Origin: Pseudomonas sp. RIT623 | GTDB taxonomy: Bacteria > Pseudomonadota > Gammaproteobacteria > Pseudomonadales > Pseudomonadaceae | NCBI RefSeq assembly: GCF_004519305.1 | Contig: NZ_SOZA01000011.1 | Span: forward strand, 1-64,000 | DNA: 64,000 nt | Reading direction: 5' to 3' | In this document: positions 28,366 through 37,277 of the stretch, piece after piece | Layout of the letters: each line of letters begins with the position of its first letter | Numbering within the stretch: the first letter of the stretch is position 1 | Position numbers and translations under genes: made by a program | The notes under the pieces: generated by a model | Told to the model about the DNA's origin: nothing | The model's database searches: none | The model's input: the letters and a program-made list of their open reading frames with translations, nothing else

Positions 28366-29858
28366 TAGTGCTCCGGTACGCCGAGCGGCTGCTCGGCGGG
28401 TTTGTCAGTGGGGGCCGGCAGCGGTTGCTGCGCCACCTTCGGGCCGACGGTGACGATCACCAGCTTGTCCGCCGCGAGATGCTTGTTCATCGCGGCCTTG
28501 ACCTGCTCGACGCTCAGCGCCTGGGACTGTTGCATGAAGTCCTCCAGCCAGCTCAGCGGCAGGTTATAGAAGCCGATGGCGCCCAGTTGGCCGACGATGC
28601 TGGCGTTGCTGGCATTGGACAGCGGGAAGCTGCCGGCCAGCTCGCGCTTGGCGTCGTCCAGTTCCTGCTGGCTCGGGCCGTTCTTCAGGTACTCGGCGAG
28701 GATGTCCTGAACCAGCTTGAGCGTGCCTTCGCTAAGCTCGGCGCGGGTCTGCAGGTTGATCATGAACGGGCCGCGCACCTGCATCGGGCTGAACACCGAG
28801 TACACGCCGTAGGTCAGGCCGCGTTTTTCGCGCACTTCGCTCATCAGGCGGGTGCCGAAGGCGCCGCCGCCGAGGATCTGGTTACCCAGCGACAGGGCGG
28901 GCCAGTCCGGATCGTTACGGTCGATGCCCAGCTCGGCCAGCATCAGGTGGGTCTGCTTGGACGGGAAATCGATGTGGGTCACACCTGGCTTGGGTTGCCG
29001 CGGCTGCTCGGGCTTGGCCAAGGGCTGCCCCTTGGGCAGGCCGGCCGATACCTGGTTGGCGATGGCCTCGGCCTCGCTGCGGCTGAGGTCGCCGACCAGG
29101 GCGATCACTGCGTTGCCGGCGGTGTAGGCCTTGGCGTGGAAGGTGCGCAGTTGTTCCAGGGTGATGCCGGGGATGGTCTGCGCGGTGCCGTCGCTGGGGT
29201 GACCGTATGGGTGGCTGCCGTACAGGTTGGCGAAAAGCGTCTTGCCGGCGATTTTGCCAGGGTTCTGCTTCTCGTACTCGAAACCGGCGAGCATCTGGTT
29301 CTTGATGCGCTTGAGGGCGTCCTCGGGGAAGGTCGGTTTGCCGACCACCTCGGTGAATAGCCTGAGTGCTGGCTCGCGTTTGTCAGCGACGCTGAGGCTG
29401 CGCAACGAGGCCACTGCCATGTCACGGTAGGAGCCGTTGCCGAAGTCGGCGCCCAGTCCTTCGAAGCCTTCGGCGATGGCGGTCACGTCCTTGCCCGCCA
29501 CGCCCTCGTTGAGCATGGCGTTGGTCAGGCTGGCCAGGCCAGGGACGCTGCCGTCCTGGCTGCTGCCGGCGGCGAAGGTCAGGCGCAGGTCGAACATTGG
29601 CAGCTCGCGGGCTTCGACGAACAGGACGCGGGCGCCTTCGGTGGTGGTCCAGTGCTGGATGTCCAGTTGGCGGCGGCTGGGCGCCTTGCCGTCGAGCTCG
29701 GCCAGCGATTGCAGGGTATTGGCCGGGCGGGCGGCGGTGTCCGGCTTGGCTGTGTTATCGGACTGGGCCGGGCGGGCCAGCAGGACGGCAACGGCCACCA
29801 CCAGCACGATGATCGCCAGGCCGAACAGGGTGTAGCGCGGTGCGCTGCGATCACTCAT
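28365..29858 (-). CDS. M16 peptidase family, non-catalytic partner (first, exported pair)
   Basis: This 497-residue protein begins with a membrane-spanning or signal-anchor segment (about residues 10-30) after MSDRSAPRYT, placing the M16 body in the periplasm. It lacks HxxEH and has RGLTYGVYSVFSP in the second domain, so it is the partner chain. The frame is open upstream to 29888, but the ATG at 29858 sits in the 8-base overlap ATGAGTGA with the catalytic gene. The tail QQPLPAPTDKP is shared with the unexported paralogue. It is followed by rsmD at an overlapping stop/start. Confidence 0.88.
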   Translation of the reverse strand: MSDRSAPRYTLFGLAIIVLVVAVAVLLARPAQSDNTAKPDTAARPANTLQSLAELDGKAPSRRQLDIQHWTTTEGARVLFVEARELPMFDLRLTFAAGSSQDGSVPGLASLTNAMLNEGVAGKDVTAIAEGFEGLGADFGNGSYRDMAVASLRSLSVADKREPALRLFTEVVGKPTFPEDALKRIKNQMLAGFEYEKQNPGKIAGKTLFANLYGSHPYGHPSDGTAQTIPGITLEQLRTFHAKAYTAGNAVIALVGDLSRSEAEAIANQVSAGLPKGQPLAKPEQPRQPKPGVTHIDFPSKQTHLMLAELGIDRNDPDWPALSLGNQILGGGAFGTRLMSEVREKRGLTYGVYSVFSPMQVRGPFMINLQTRAELSEGTLKLVQDILAEYLKNGPSQQELDDAKRELAGSFPLSNASNASIVGQLGAIGFYNLPLSWLEDFMQQSQALSVEQVKAAMNKHLAADKLVIVTVGPKVAQQPLPAPTDKPAEQPLGVPEH

Positions 29859-31206
29859 GAGCGGACTCCTCGGGCAGTACATGGGCAACGCTCAGGCGTT
29901 CGCGGGTGAAGTAGGTGCGGGCGGCGGCCTGAATGTCCTGCGGGGTGACGCGCTTGAGATCGTCGAGCTCGCTGTCGATCAGTTTCCAGGACAGGCCGAC
30001 CGTCTCCAGCTGGCCGATGGTGGTGGCCTGGCTGCTGATGGAGTCGCGCTCGTAGACCAGGCCGGCGATTACCTGGGCGCGCACGCGCTCCAGTTCCTCG
30101 GTGCTGGGTGGGGTGGTCTTGAGTTCGTCGAGCAGTTCCCAGACGCCTTTTTCAACCTCGGCCAGGGTCTTGTGCTTCTGCACGTTGGGCGTGGCCGAGA
30201 TCAGGAACAGGCTGTCGCCGCGGGTGAAGGCGTCGTAGCTGGACGAGGCACCGGCCACCAGCTCCTGGCCGCGCTCCAGGCGCGCGGGCATGCGGGCGCT
30301 GTAGCCGCCGTCGAGCAAGGCCGAGATCAGGCGCAGGGCGTTGACGCTGCGCGGGTCCTTGGCGGTGGCCAGGGCCGGGACGTTGAAACCGTAGATCAGG
30401 CTGGGCAGTTGCGTGCGCAGGTGCAGGGTCAATTGGCGCAGGCCCGGTTCGGCCAGCTCCAGCGGCAGCTTGCTCGGCGGCACCGCACGCTTGGGGATGG
30501 GGCCGAAGTACTTCTGCGCCAGGGCTTTCACTTCGTCGGGCTTGACGTCTCCGACCACCACCAGGGTGGCGTTGTTCGGCGCGTACCAGGACTCGTACCA
30601 GTGGCGCAGTTCCTCGACCTTCATGCGCTCGAGGTCGGCCATCCAGCCGATGGTCGGGGTGTGGTAGCCGCTGGCCGGGTAGGCCATGGCGCTGAACAGC
30701 TCGAAGGCCTTGGCGTTGGGCTGGTCGTCGGTGCGCAGGCGGCGTTCTTCCTTGATCACCTCGATTTCCCGGCTGAACTCGTCGGCCGGCAGGCGCAGGC
30801 TGGCCAGGCGGTCGGCTTCGAGTTCGAAGGCCACCGGCAGGCGGTCGCGGGCCAGCACCTGGTAGTAGGCGGTGTAGTCGTCGCTGGTGAAGGCGTTTTC
30901 CTCGGCGCCGAGGTCGCGCAGGATGCGCGAGGCCTCGCCGGGGCCAACCTTGGCGCTGCCCTTGAACATCATGTGCTCGAGGGCGTGGGACAGGCCGGTC
31001 TGGCCCGGTGTCTCATAGCTGGAGCCGACCTTGTACCAGATCTGCGAAACCACCACCGGGGCGCGGTGATCCTCGCGCACGACCAGCTTCAGGCCGTTGT
31101 CGAGGATGAATTCGTGGGTGGGTTGCACATCGGCGGCCAAGGCCGCGAGCGGCAGGCACAACGTGCCGAGCAACAGGCCTGCGGCGCGGCGGGCTAGAGC
31201 ATTCAT
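29851..31206 (-). CDS. M16 zinc peptidase, catalytic subunit (first, exported pair)
   Basis: This 451-residue periplasmic metallopeptidase has a signal peptide (LLLGTLCLPLAALAAD, cleavage near residue 25). Zinc ligands are in HALEH (about residues 78-82) with the distal Glu in VIKEERRLR. TSDDYTAYY and HWYESWYAPNNATLVVVGDV are the conserved M16 strands. The ATG at 31206 is chosen because it starts the signal peptide; the frame runs to 31296 without support. The gene is divergent from ftsY and heads the run catalytic subunit, partner, rsmD. It may degrade misfolded or signal peptides in the periplasm; that is inferred. Confidence 0.9.
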   Translation of the reverse strand: MNALARRAAGLLLGTLCLPLAALAADVQPTHEFILDNGLKLVVREDHRAPVVVSQIWYKVGSSYETPGQTGLSHALEHMMFKGSAKVGPGEASRILRDLGAEENAFTSDDYTAYYQVLARDRLPVAFELEADRLASLRLPADEFSREIEVIKEERRLRTDDQPNAKAFELFSAMAYPASGYHTPTIGWMADLERMKVEELRHWYESWYAPNNATLVVVGDVKPDEVKALAQKYFGPIPKRAVPPSKLPLELAEPGLRQLTLHLRTQLPSLIYGFNVPALATAKDPRSVNALRLISALLDGGYSARMPARLERGQELVAGASSSYDAFTRGDSLFLISATPNVQKHKTLAEVEKGVWELLDELKTTPPSTEELERVRAQVIAGLVYERDSISSQATTIGQLETVGLSWKLIDSELDDLKRVTPQDIQAAARTYFTRERLSVAHVLPEESAHE

Positions 31207-31440
31207 ACGGTGTTTAACCTGTTCGGCGGCCCGCTTGGGTTTAGCGTCGGCGGGCCAGGAGGTGCTAGGATACTGATCCGGTTGCCTGGCGACCATGCCT
31301 GTCGCCGTTCTGGCCCGCAGGCCCTAACGACAAAACGTTGCGCATGAACCAGATGGCTCCACGGTAGTCTGTTCTGCGTGACTCGAGAATTCCCGATGCG
31401 CCGCTGCTGGCCCATCGCTACCCTGAGATAGCCGTCTTCC

Positions 31441-32979
31441 ATGTTTGGTTCCAACGACGACAAAAAAGCGCCGGCCGAGGCTGGCGAGAAGAAAGGCCTG
31501 TTCAGCTGGTTTCGCAAGAAGCCGCAGCCCACTGTCGCCGAACAGCCGCAAACCCCTGAAGCGCAGGTCGTAGAGCCGGCGGCGCCGGTCGAACCGGTGC
31601 CTGCGGTCGAACCGCCTGCTGCCGTTGAACCTGTTGCGCCGGTGCCCGCAGCGCCTGTGCCCGAGCCTGTGCCCGAGCCTGTGGTTGTCACGCCGTTGCC
31701 GACCCCTGCCGCAGAGCCGGTCGCGTCCGTGCCTGTGCAGGCGCCTGTAGTCGAGCCGATGACCGCCGAGCCCTTGCCGACTCCGGTCGTCGAGCCCGTG
31801 GTCGTCGAGCCCGCCCCGGCGCCGCTGGCCGAACCAGCTGCGCCGGTGAGCAACCTGGTGCTGCCGGTTGCCGAAGAGCCGGTGGCGCTGGTCCCTGACC
31901 TCGAGCCCAAGGCGCCCCCGGCTATTCCGGAGCGCCCGGCGGCCGAGCCGGAGGTGGTCGTGGCCGCCGTGGTGGCACCGGTGGTGGCTGAACCTGTCGT
32001 CACAGCCGTGGAGCCAGAGCCTGCCCCTGTCGTCACTGAGCCCGCCAAGCCTGGCTTCTTTGCCCGCCTCAAGCAGGGCCTGTCGAAGACCAGTGCCAGC
32101 ATCGGCGAAGGCATGGCCAGCCTGTTCCTGGGCAAGAAAGTCATCGACGACGACCTGCTCGACGAGATCGAGACCCGCCTGCTGACCGCCGACGTCGGCG
32201 TCGAGGCCACCTCGACCATCGTCCAGAACCTGACCCAGAAAGTTGCCCGCAAGCAGTTGGCCGACGCCGACGCGCTGTACAAGTCGCTGCAGGAAGAGCT
32301 GGCCGCGTTGCTGCGCCCGGTCGAGCAGCCGCTGAAGATCGAGGCGCAGAACAAGCCCTACGTGATCCTGGTGGTTGGCGTGAACGGCGCCGGCAAGACC
32401 ACCACCATCGGCAAGCTGGCTAAAAAGCTGCAGCTCGAAGGCAAGAAGGTCATGCTCGCCGCCGGGGACACCTTCCGCGCCGCCGCGGTGGAGCAGTTGC
32501 AGGTGTGGGGCGAGCGCAACCAGATCCCGGTGATCGCCCAGCACACCGGCGCCGACTCTGCCTCGGTGATCTTCGACGCCGTGCAGGCCGCCAAGGCCCG
32601 CAACGTCGATGTGCTGATCGCCGACACCGCAGGTCGTCTGCACACCAAGGACAACCTGATGGAAGAGCTGAAGAAGGTCCGTCGGGTCATGGGCAAGCTT
32701 GATGTCGAGGCGCCGCACGAGGTGCTGCTGGTGCTCGACGCCGGTACCGGGCAGAACGCCATCAGCCAGGCCAAGTACTTCAACCAGAGCGTCGAGCTGA
32801 CCGGTCTGGCCCTGACCAAGCTGGATGGCACCGCCAAGGGCGGCGTGATCTTCGCCCTGGCCAAGCAGTTCAACATCCCGATTCGCTTCATCGGTGTGGG
32901 CGAGGGTATCGACGACCTGCGCACCTTCGAAGCCGAACCTTTCGTCAAGGCGCTGTTCGCCGAGCGTGAACCTTCATGA
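31441..32979 (+). CDS. ftsY: Signal recognition particle receptor FtsY
   Basis: This 512-residue GTPase brings ribosome-SRP complexes to the translocon. The N-terminal ~200 residues are low-complexity and dominated by Pro, Val, Glu and Ala in loose PVVEP/PAPVEP repeats, then the N domain (about 210-300) and G domain follow. GTPase motifs are VVGVNGAGKTTTIGKL, the DTAGRLHTKDNL region and LTKLDGTAKGG. This acidic/proline-rich A region is longer than that of E. coli, a usual trait of pseudomonads. First gene of ftsY-ftsE-ftsX, with a 4-base overlap to ftsE. Confidence 0.97.
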   Translation: MFGSNDDKKAPAEAGEKKGLFSWFRKKPQPTVAEQPQTPEAQVVEPAAPVEPVPAVEPPAAVEPVAPVPAAPVPEPVPEPVVVTPLPTPAAEPVASVPVQAPVVEPMTAEPLPTPVVEPVVVEPAPAPLAEPAAPVSNLVLPVAEEPVALVPDLEPKAPPAIPERPAAEPEVVVAAVVAPVVAEPVVTAVEPEPAPVVTEPAKPGFFARLKQGLSKTSASIGEGMASLFLGKKVIDDDLLDEIETRLLTADVGVEATSTIVQNLTQKVARKQLADADALYKSLQEELAALLRPVEQPLKIEAQNKPYVILVVGVNGAGKTTTIGKLAKKLQLEGKKVMLAAGDTFRAAAVEQLQVWGERNQIPVIAQHTGADSASVIFDAVQAAKARNVDVLIADTAGRLHTKDNLMEELKKVRRVMGKLDVEAPHEVLLVLDAGTGQNAISQAKYFNQSVELTGLALTKLDGTAKGGVIFALAKQFNIPIRFIGVGEGIDDLRTFEAEPFVKALFAEREPS

Positions 32980-33647
32980 TCCGATTCGAACAGGTAGCCA
33001 AGCGCTATCCCAATGGCCATGTCGGCCTGCACGAACTGAGCTTCCGGGCGCGGCGTGGCGAGTTCCTGTTCGTCACCGGCCACTCCGGCGCCGGCAAGAG
33101 CACCTTGCTGCGGCTGTTGCTGGCCATGGAGCGTCCGACCAGCGGCAAGCTGATGCTGGCGGGGCAGGATTTGGGGCAGATCAGCAACGCGCAGATCCCG
33201 TTCCTGCGTCGGCAAATTGGCGTGGTGTTCCAGAACCACCAGTTGTTGTTCGACCGCACCGTGTTCAACAACATCGCCCTGCCGCTGCAGATTCTCGGCC
33301 TGTCCAAGACCGAAATCGCCAAGCGCGTCGACTCGGCGCTGGAGCGTGTGTCGTTGAGCGACAAGGGCGAGCTGTTCCCGGCCGACCTGTCCACCGGTCA
33401 GCAGCAGCGCGTCGGCATCGCCCGGGCCATCGTCCACCAGCCGGCCTTGCTGCTGGCCGACGAACCCACCGGTAACCTCGACCCGCGCCTGGCCGCGGAG
33501 ATCATGGGCGTGTTCGAGGACATCAATCGCCTCGGCACCACGGTATTGATCGCCAGCCACGACCTGGCGCTGATCGCGCGCATGCGCCACCGCATGCTGA
33601 CGCTGCAACGCGGCCGCTTGATCGGCGATGGGGAGGCCGGGCAATGA
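32976..33647 (+). CDS. ftsE: Cell division ATP-binding protein FtsE
   Basis: This 223-residue ABC ATPase pairs with FtsX at the division site and drives peptidoglycan hydrolase activation. Walker A is GHSGAGKST at residues 35-43, the signature is LSTGQQQR, and Walker B is LLLADEPTGNLD. The ATG overlaps the ftsY stop, and the stop overlaps the ftsX start, in the conserved ftsYEX order. Confidence 0.97.
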   Translation: MIRFEQVAKRYPNGHVGLHELSFRARRGEFLFVTGHSGAGKSTLLRLLLAMERPTSGKLMLAGQDLGQISNAQIPFLRRQIGVVFQNHQLLFDRTVFNNIALPLQILGLSKTEIAKRVDSALERVSLSDKGELFPADLSTGQQQRVGIARAIVHQPALLLADEPTGNLDPRLAAEIMGVFEDINRLGTTVLIASHDLALIARMRHRMLTLQRGRLIGDGEAGQ

Positions 33648-34672
33648 GCACCACACGTACACCAAAGGTTTCCGAGCGCGTCGCGCCGAAAGCCGCCGAT
33701 CCGCAGCCGTCGAAGCAAAAGCGTGGCGATCACGATGACGATGGCCCGGACTTGCGCAGCCTCCTGCACGCCTGGCTGGAAAGCCACCGTGCCAGTTTGG
33801 CCGACAGCTTGCGCCGCCTGGGCAAGCAGCCGATCGGCAGTTTCTTCACCTGCCTGGTGATGGCCGTGGCGCTGAGCATGCCCATGGGCTTGTCGTTGTT
33901 GCTCAAGAACGTCGAGAAACTCGGCGGTTCCTGGCAGCGCGCGGCGCAGATCTCGCTGTACCTCAAGCTCGATGCCAGCAGCCGCGATGGTGAGGCCCTG
34001 CGTGACGAGATCAAGGGCATGCCCGGTGTCGCCGAGGCCCAATACGTCAGCCGCGAGCAGGCGCTGGAAGAGTTCCAGCAACAGTCAGGCCTGGGCGAGG
34101 CGCTGCGCGAACTGCCGGACAACCCACTGCCCGGCGTGGTGGTGGTGACCCCGACCGAGGTCGACAAGCCAGCCCTGGAAGCCTTGCGTCAGCGCCTCTC
34201 CGAGCTACCTCGCGTGGAAGTGGCGCAGCTGGACCTGGTGTGGGTCGAGCGCCTGGCGGCGATTCTCAAGCTGGGTGACCGGTTCGTCTTCGGCCTGGCG
34301 GTGATGCTGATTTCCGCGTTGCTGTTAGTAATCGGTAACACAATTCGTCTACATATCGAAAACCGTCGGGTCGAGATCGAAGTGATCAAGCTCGTCGGTG
34401 GCACCGACAGCTACGTACGTCGGCCTTTCCTGTATATGGGCGCCCTGTATGGACTGGGTGCGGGCGTGCTGGCCTGGGGTATCCTGGCGTTCGGCCTGAA
34501 CTGGCTGAACGACGCGGTGGTCGGGCTTTCCGGCCTGTATGGCAGTGATTTCGCCCTGGGTGGCGTGCCGGCCTCGGATGGCCTTTCGCTCTTGATTGGG
34601 GCGGTACTGTTGGGGTATATCGGTGCATGGATCGCAGTCGCTCGTCACCTGAACGAGCTTGCACCGCGATAA
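33644..34672 (+). CDS. ftsX: Cell division protein FtsX
   Basis: This 342-residue inner-membrane protein has four membrane helices: one at about residues 65-85, then a periplasmic domain (about 90-200), then three near residues 215-240, 265-290 and 310-335. The acidic N-terminal extension before the first helix is long. It transmits ATP hydrolysis by FtsE to periplasmic hydrolase activators. Four-base overlap with ftsE. The next gene, rpoH, has its own promoter 111 bases on. Confidence 0.95.
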   Translation: MSTTRTPKVSERVAPKAADPQPSKQKRGDHDDDGPDLRSLLHAWLESHRASLADSLRRLGKQPIGSFFTCLVMAVALSMPMGLSLLLKNVEKLGGSWQRAAQISLYLKLDASSRDGEALRDEIKGMPGVAEAQYVSREQALEEFQQQSGLGEALRELPDNPLPGVVVVTPTEVDKPALEALRQRLSELPRVEVAQLDLVWVERLAAILKLGDRFVFGLAVMLISALLLVIGNTIRLHIENRRVEIEVIKLVGGTDSYVRRPFLYMGALYGLGAGVLAWGILAFGLNWLNDAVVGLSGLYGSDFALGGVPASDGLSLLIGAVLLGYIGAWIAVARHLNELAPR

Positions 34673-34709
34673 ATGTTTCATGGCCAGTATTGACAAATTT
34701 TTCATCCTG

Positions 34710-34737
34710 GAACTTGTACAACGGTTCCTTGTCTATG
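34710..34737 (+). promoter_or_regulatory. Envelope-stress sigma (AlgU/RpoE-type) promoter of rpoH
   Basis: GAACTT (34710-34715) and TCTATG (34732-34737), separated by 16 bases, match the consensus for AlgU (sigma-22): GAACTT-N16/17-TCTnn. A TTGACA at 34690-34695 may serve a separate housekeeping promoter. AlgU control of rpoH is established in P. aeruginosa, so this is expected. Confidence 0.65.
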
Positions 34738-34783
34738 CTGGCAGTGCCCAAAAGGCATGAGTCTGTAAGCCGGAGGTACTTGA

Positions 34784-35638
34784 ATGACCAATTCGTTGCA
34801 ACCTGCCTATGCCCTGGTTCCCGGTGCAAACCTGGAAGCCTACGTGCACACGGTCAACAGCATCCCCTTGCTGACGCCGGAGCAGGAGCGTGAACTGGCC
34901 GAGCGTCTCTACTACGAGCAGGATCTCGAGGCCGCTCGGCAAATGGTGATGGCCCACCTGCGTTTCGTTGTCCACATCGCCCGTAGCTATGCAGGCTACG
35001 GGCTGGCCCAGGCCGACCTGATCCAGGAAGGCAACGTTGGCCTGATGAAAGCGGTAAAGCGCTTCAACCCGGAAATGGGCGTGCGTCTGGTGTCCTTCGC
35101 GGTGCACTGGATCAAGGCCGAGATCCACGAGTTCATCCTGCGCAACTGGCGCATCGTCAAGGTGGCCACCACCAAGGCCCAGCGCAAGCTGTTCTTCAAT
35201 CTGCGCAGCCAGAAGAAGCGCCTGGCCTGGCTGAACAACGACGAAGTGCATCGCGTGGCCGAAAGCCTTGGCGTTGAGCCCCGTGAAGTACGCGAGATGG
35301 AAAGCCGCCTGAGCGGTCATGACATGGCCTTCGACCCAGCGGCCGAAGCCGACGACGACAGCGCCTTCCAGTCGCCTGCGCATTACCTGGAAGACCACCG
35401 CTACGACCCGGCCGTGCAACTGGAAGACGCTGACTGGAGCGACAATTCCACCAGCAACCTGCACGAAGCCCTGCAAGGCCTGGACGATCGCAGCCGCGAT
35501 ATCCTTTACCAGCGTTGGCTGGCCGAGGAGAAGGCCACCTTGCATGAGTTGGCCGAGAAGTACAGCGTGTCGGCCGAGCGTATTCGCCAGCTGGAGAAGA
35601 ACGCGATGAACAAGGTCAAGGCATTGATCACGATCTGA
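34784..35638 (+). CDS. rpoH: RNA polymerase sigma-32, heat shock
   Basis: This 284-residue alternative sigma factor directs transcription of chaperones and proteases. Region 2 contains [17 protein letters not shown] and the -10 binding stretch [18 protein letters not shown]; the RpoH box QRKLFFNLR spans residues 133-141; region 4 ends with [25 protein letters not shown] sits before the ATG. A terminator follows immediately. Translation control by an mRNA thermosensor is known in E. coli; I did not evaluate it here. Confidence 0.98.
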   Translation: MTNSLQPAYALVPGANLEAYVHTVNSIPLLTPEQERELAERLYYEQDLEAARQMVMAHLRFVVHIARSYAGYGLAQADLIQEGNVGLMKAVKRFNPEMGVRLVSFAVHWIKAEIHEFILRNWRIVKVATTKAQRKLFFNLRSQKKRLAWLNNDEVHRVAESLGVEPREVREMESRLSGHDMAFDPAAEADDDSAFQSPAHYLEDHRYDPAVQLEDADWSDNSTSNLHEALQGLDDRSRDILYQRWLAEEKATLHELAEKYSVSAERIRQLEKNAMNKVKALITI

Positions 35639-35657
35639 TCGGCGCTTGGCTGGGTCG

Positions 35658-35692
35658 AAAAGGCCGCTTGCCTCCTGGGCAAGCGGCCTTTT
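35658..35692 (+). terminator. rpoH terminator
   Basis: AAAAGGCCGCTTGCC and GGCAAGCGGCCTTTT pair in a near-perfect 15-base stem around a 5-base loop, with the T-run on the plus strand, 19 bases after the rpoH stop. Confidence 0.95.
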
Positions 35693-35717
35693 CATTTGTC
35701 TTTCAGGTATCGCCTAA

Positions 35718-35760
35718 CCCTTAGGAGCCGGCTTGCCGGCGAACACCGGTGTAGCCGGTG
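35718..35760. repeat. REP element with adjacent dyad
   Basis: TTAGGAGCCGGCTTGCCGGC with a trailing GAACACCGGTGTAGCCGGTG is one REP unit followed by a small dyad. It lies in the gap between convergent rpoH and mtgA. Confidence 0.78.
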
Positions 35761-35773
35761 CCATCCATCGCGG

Positions 35774-36484
35774 TCAACGCCGGTGTGCAGGATCGAGCTG
35801 CATCAGGTAGCTCGGCCCGCCCAGTTGGCTCATTTGCCGGCGGATCCAGCCGGCGCGGCTGGCCACATAGGCACTGGGGCGGCTGGCACTCCACTTGATC
35901 GGGCTTGGCAGCACCGCGGCCAGCTGCGCGGCCTGTTGTCGCGTCAGGCGGCTGGCATCCACGCCGAAGTGATAGCGCGCCGCAGCCTGGGCGCCGAACA
36001 CGCCTTTGCCCCATTCGGCGCTGTTCAGGTACACCTCGAGTATCCGCTCCTTCGACCAGAACAGCTCGATCAGCGCGGTGAACCAGGCCTCCAGGCCCTT
36101 GCGCAGCCAACTGCGCCCGGACCACAGGAACAGGTTCTTGGCCACCTGCTGGGTCAGGGTGCTGGCGCCACGCACCTTGCCGCCACGCTCGTTGTAGGCC
36201 AGCGCCGCCTGGATCGCGGGGATATCGAAGCCCCAGTGGCTGGCGAACTTCTGGTCTTCGCCGGCGATGACCGCCACCTTGAGCTCGTCGGAGATATCCG
36301 ACCACGGCGTCCAGTCACGTTGCAGGTCGATCGGCTCGCCGCTGGCCCATGACTGCACCTTGCGTTCGACCATCAGCGCGGTGCCGGGCGGCGGCACCCA
36401 GCGCAACACCAGGACCACGGCGATGCTGCCAGCAGCGAACCAGAGCAGGGCGCGGGAAAGGCGGCGAAGAAGGGATGACAGCAT
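35774..36484 (-). CDS. mtgA: Monofunctional peptidoglycan glycosyltransferase
   Basis: This 236-residue inner-membrane enzyme polymerises lipid II into glycan strands. An N-terminal membrane anchor (about residues 12-32) precedes the GT51 domain. The catalytic Glu is in AGEDQKFASHWGFD, followed by GASTLTQQVAKNLFLW and RKGLEAWFTALIE, the conserved motifs. The frame is open to 36550, but the ATG at 36484 precedes the anchor and matches the family length. It is divergent from the DUF423 gene. Confidence 0.95.
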   Translation of the reverse strand: MLSSLLRRLSRALLWFAAGSIAVVLVLRWVPPPGTALMVERKVQSWASGEPIDLQRDWTPWSDISDELKVAVIAGEDQKFASHWGFDIPAIQAALAYNERGGKVRGASTLTQQVAKNLFLWSGRSWLRKGLEAWFTALIELFWSKERILEVYLNSAEWGKGVFGAQAAARYHFGVDASRLTRQQAAQLAAVLPSPIKWSASRPSAYVASRAGWIRRQMSQLGGPSYLMQLDPAHRR

Positions 36485-36548
36485 GGTGATGGCTTGGCCG
36501 GACCGTTGGAACGGGCCATTATACAGACCCCTCCCGTGGAGTCGTCCC

Positions 36549-36920
36549 ATGCTTCGCAGCTTCCTGATGCTCGCCGCGTTCTTCGGCTTTACCGGCGTCG
36601 CCCTCGGCGCTTTCGCCGCTCATGGCTTGAAAAGCCGCCTCAGCGCCGACTATCTGGCGATCTTTCATACCGGTGTCACCTATCAACTGGTGCATGCCCT
36701 GGCGATCCTTGGCGTGGCGGTGCTGTCGGCGCACTTGCCCGGGCGCCTGGTCGGCTGGGCCGGTGGCTTGTTCGCCGTGGGTATCCTGCTGTTTTCCGGT
36801 AGCCTCTACGCCCTCACGCTCAGCGGCCTGGGCAAGCTCGGCATGATCACCCCGCTGGGTGGCCTGTGCTTCCTTGCTGGCTGGCTTTGCCTGGGGCTGG
36901 CCGCCTGGCGGCTGGGCTGA
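36549..36920 (+). CDS. DUF423 membrane protein
   Basis: This 123-residue inner-membrane protein has four hydrophobic segments: residues 3-22, about 45-60, 68-88 and 98-120. The FFGFTGVALGAFAAHGLK opening and FHTGVTYQLVHALAI in the second part are characteristic of the DUF423/YgdD family. The ATG at 36549 gives a standard start; the longer frame from 36267 is antisense to mtgA. Function is unknown. Confidence 0.9.
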   Translation: MLRSFLMLAAFFGFTGVALGAFAAHGLKSRLSADYLAIFHTGVTYQLVHALAILGVAVLSAHLPGRLVGWAGGLFAVGILLFSGSLYALTLSGLGKLGMITPLGGLCFLAGWLCLGLAAWRLG

Positions 36921-36960
36921 CCGGTCGGTCCACAATCGCGACTAATGGCGTGTGTCGCCC

Positions 36961-36990
36961 TTGGGTTGCAGGGCGGATCGGGGCTAGAAT
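36961..36990 (+). promoter_or_regulatory. Possible thiS promoter
   Basis: TAGAAT at 36985-36990, preceded at 18 bases by TTGGGT (36961-36966), lies 34 bases ahead of thiS. The -35 match is poor. Confidence 0.35.
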
Positions 36991-37023
36991 GCGGGCCCCC
37001 AAAGAACAATGGTGGCCGTGCGC

Positions 37024-37224
37024 ATGCGCATTCAATTGAACGGTGAACCTTACGAACTGCCCGCAGGCGAGAGCGTCGCGGCGCTGCTGGGCCGGCTGGA
37101 GCTGGCCGGCCGCCGGGTGGCGGTGGAACTGAACCTGGACATCGTGCCGCGCAGCCAGCATGAGAGCACGCAGCTCAAGGACGGCGACCAGGTCGAGGTG
37201 GTCCACGCCATCGGTGGCGGCTAA
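37024..37224 (+). CDS. thiS: Sulfur carrier protein ThiS
   Basis: This 66-residue ubiquitin-fold protein carries sulfur as a C-terminal thiocarboxylate for building the thiazole of thiamine. It opens IQLNGEPYELP and ends with the required Gly-Gly after IGG. An ATG at 37009 adds five residues; 37024 is preferred because it gives the usual ThiS N-terminus and has a GGTGG just upstream. It is followed by thiG 53 bases on. Confidence 0.95.
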   Translation: MRIQLNGEPYELPAGESVAALLGRLELAGRRVAVELNLDIVPRSQHESTQLKDGDQVEVVHAIGGG

Positions 37225-37277
37225 CCGCCCCTGAAACCTCGCCAGCAAAGTCCCGCAATCTTTCCTGAGGAACAACG

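Noticed and set aside
29857..31197. A 446-codon plus-strand frame opposite the exported M16 catalytic gene
   Set aside because: It coincides base for base with a gene whose zinc motif and signal peptide are clear; Gly/Gln/Val-rich text without motifs.
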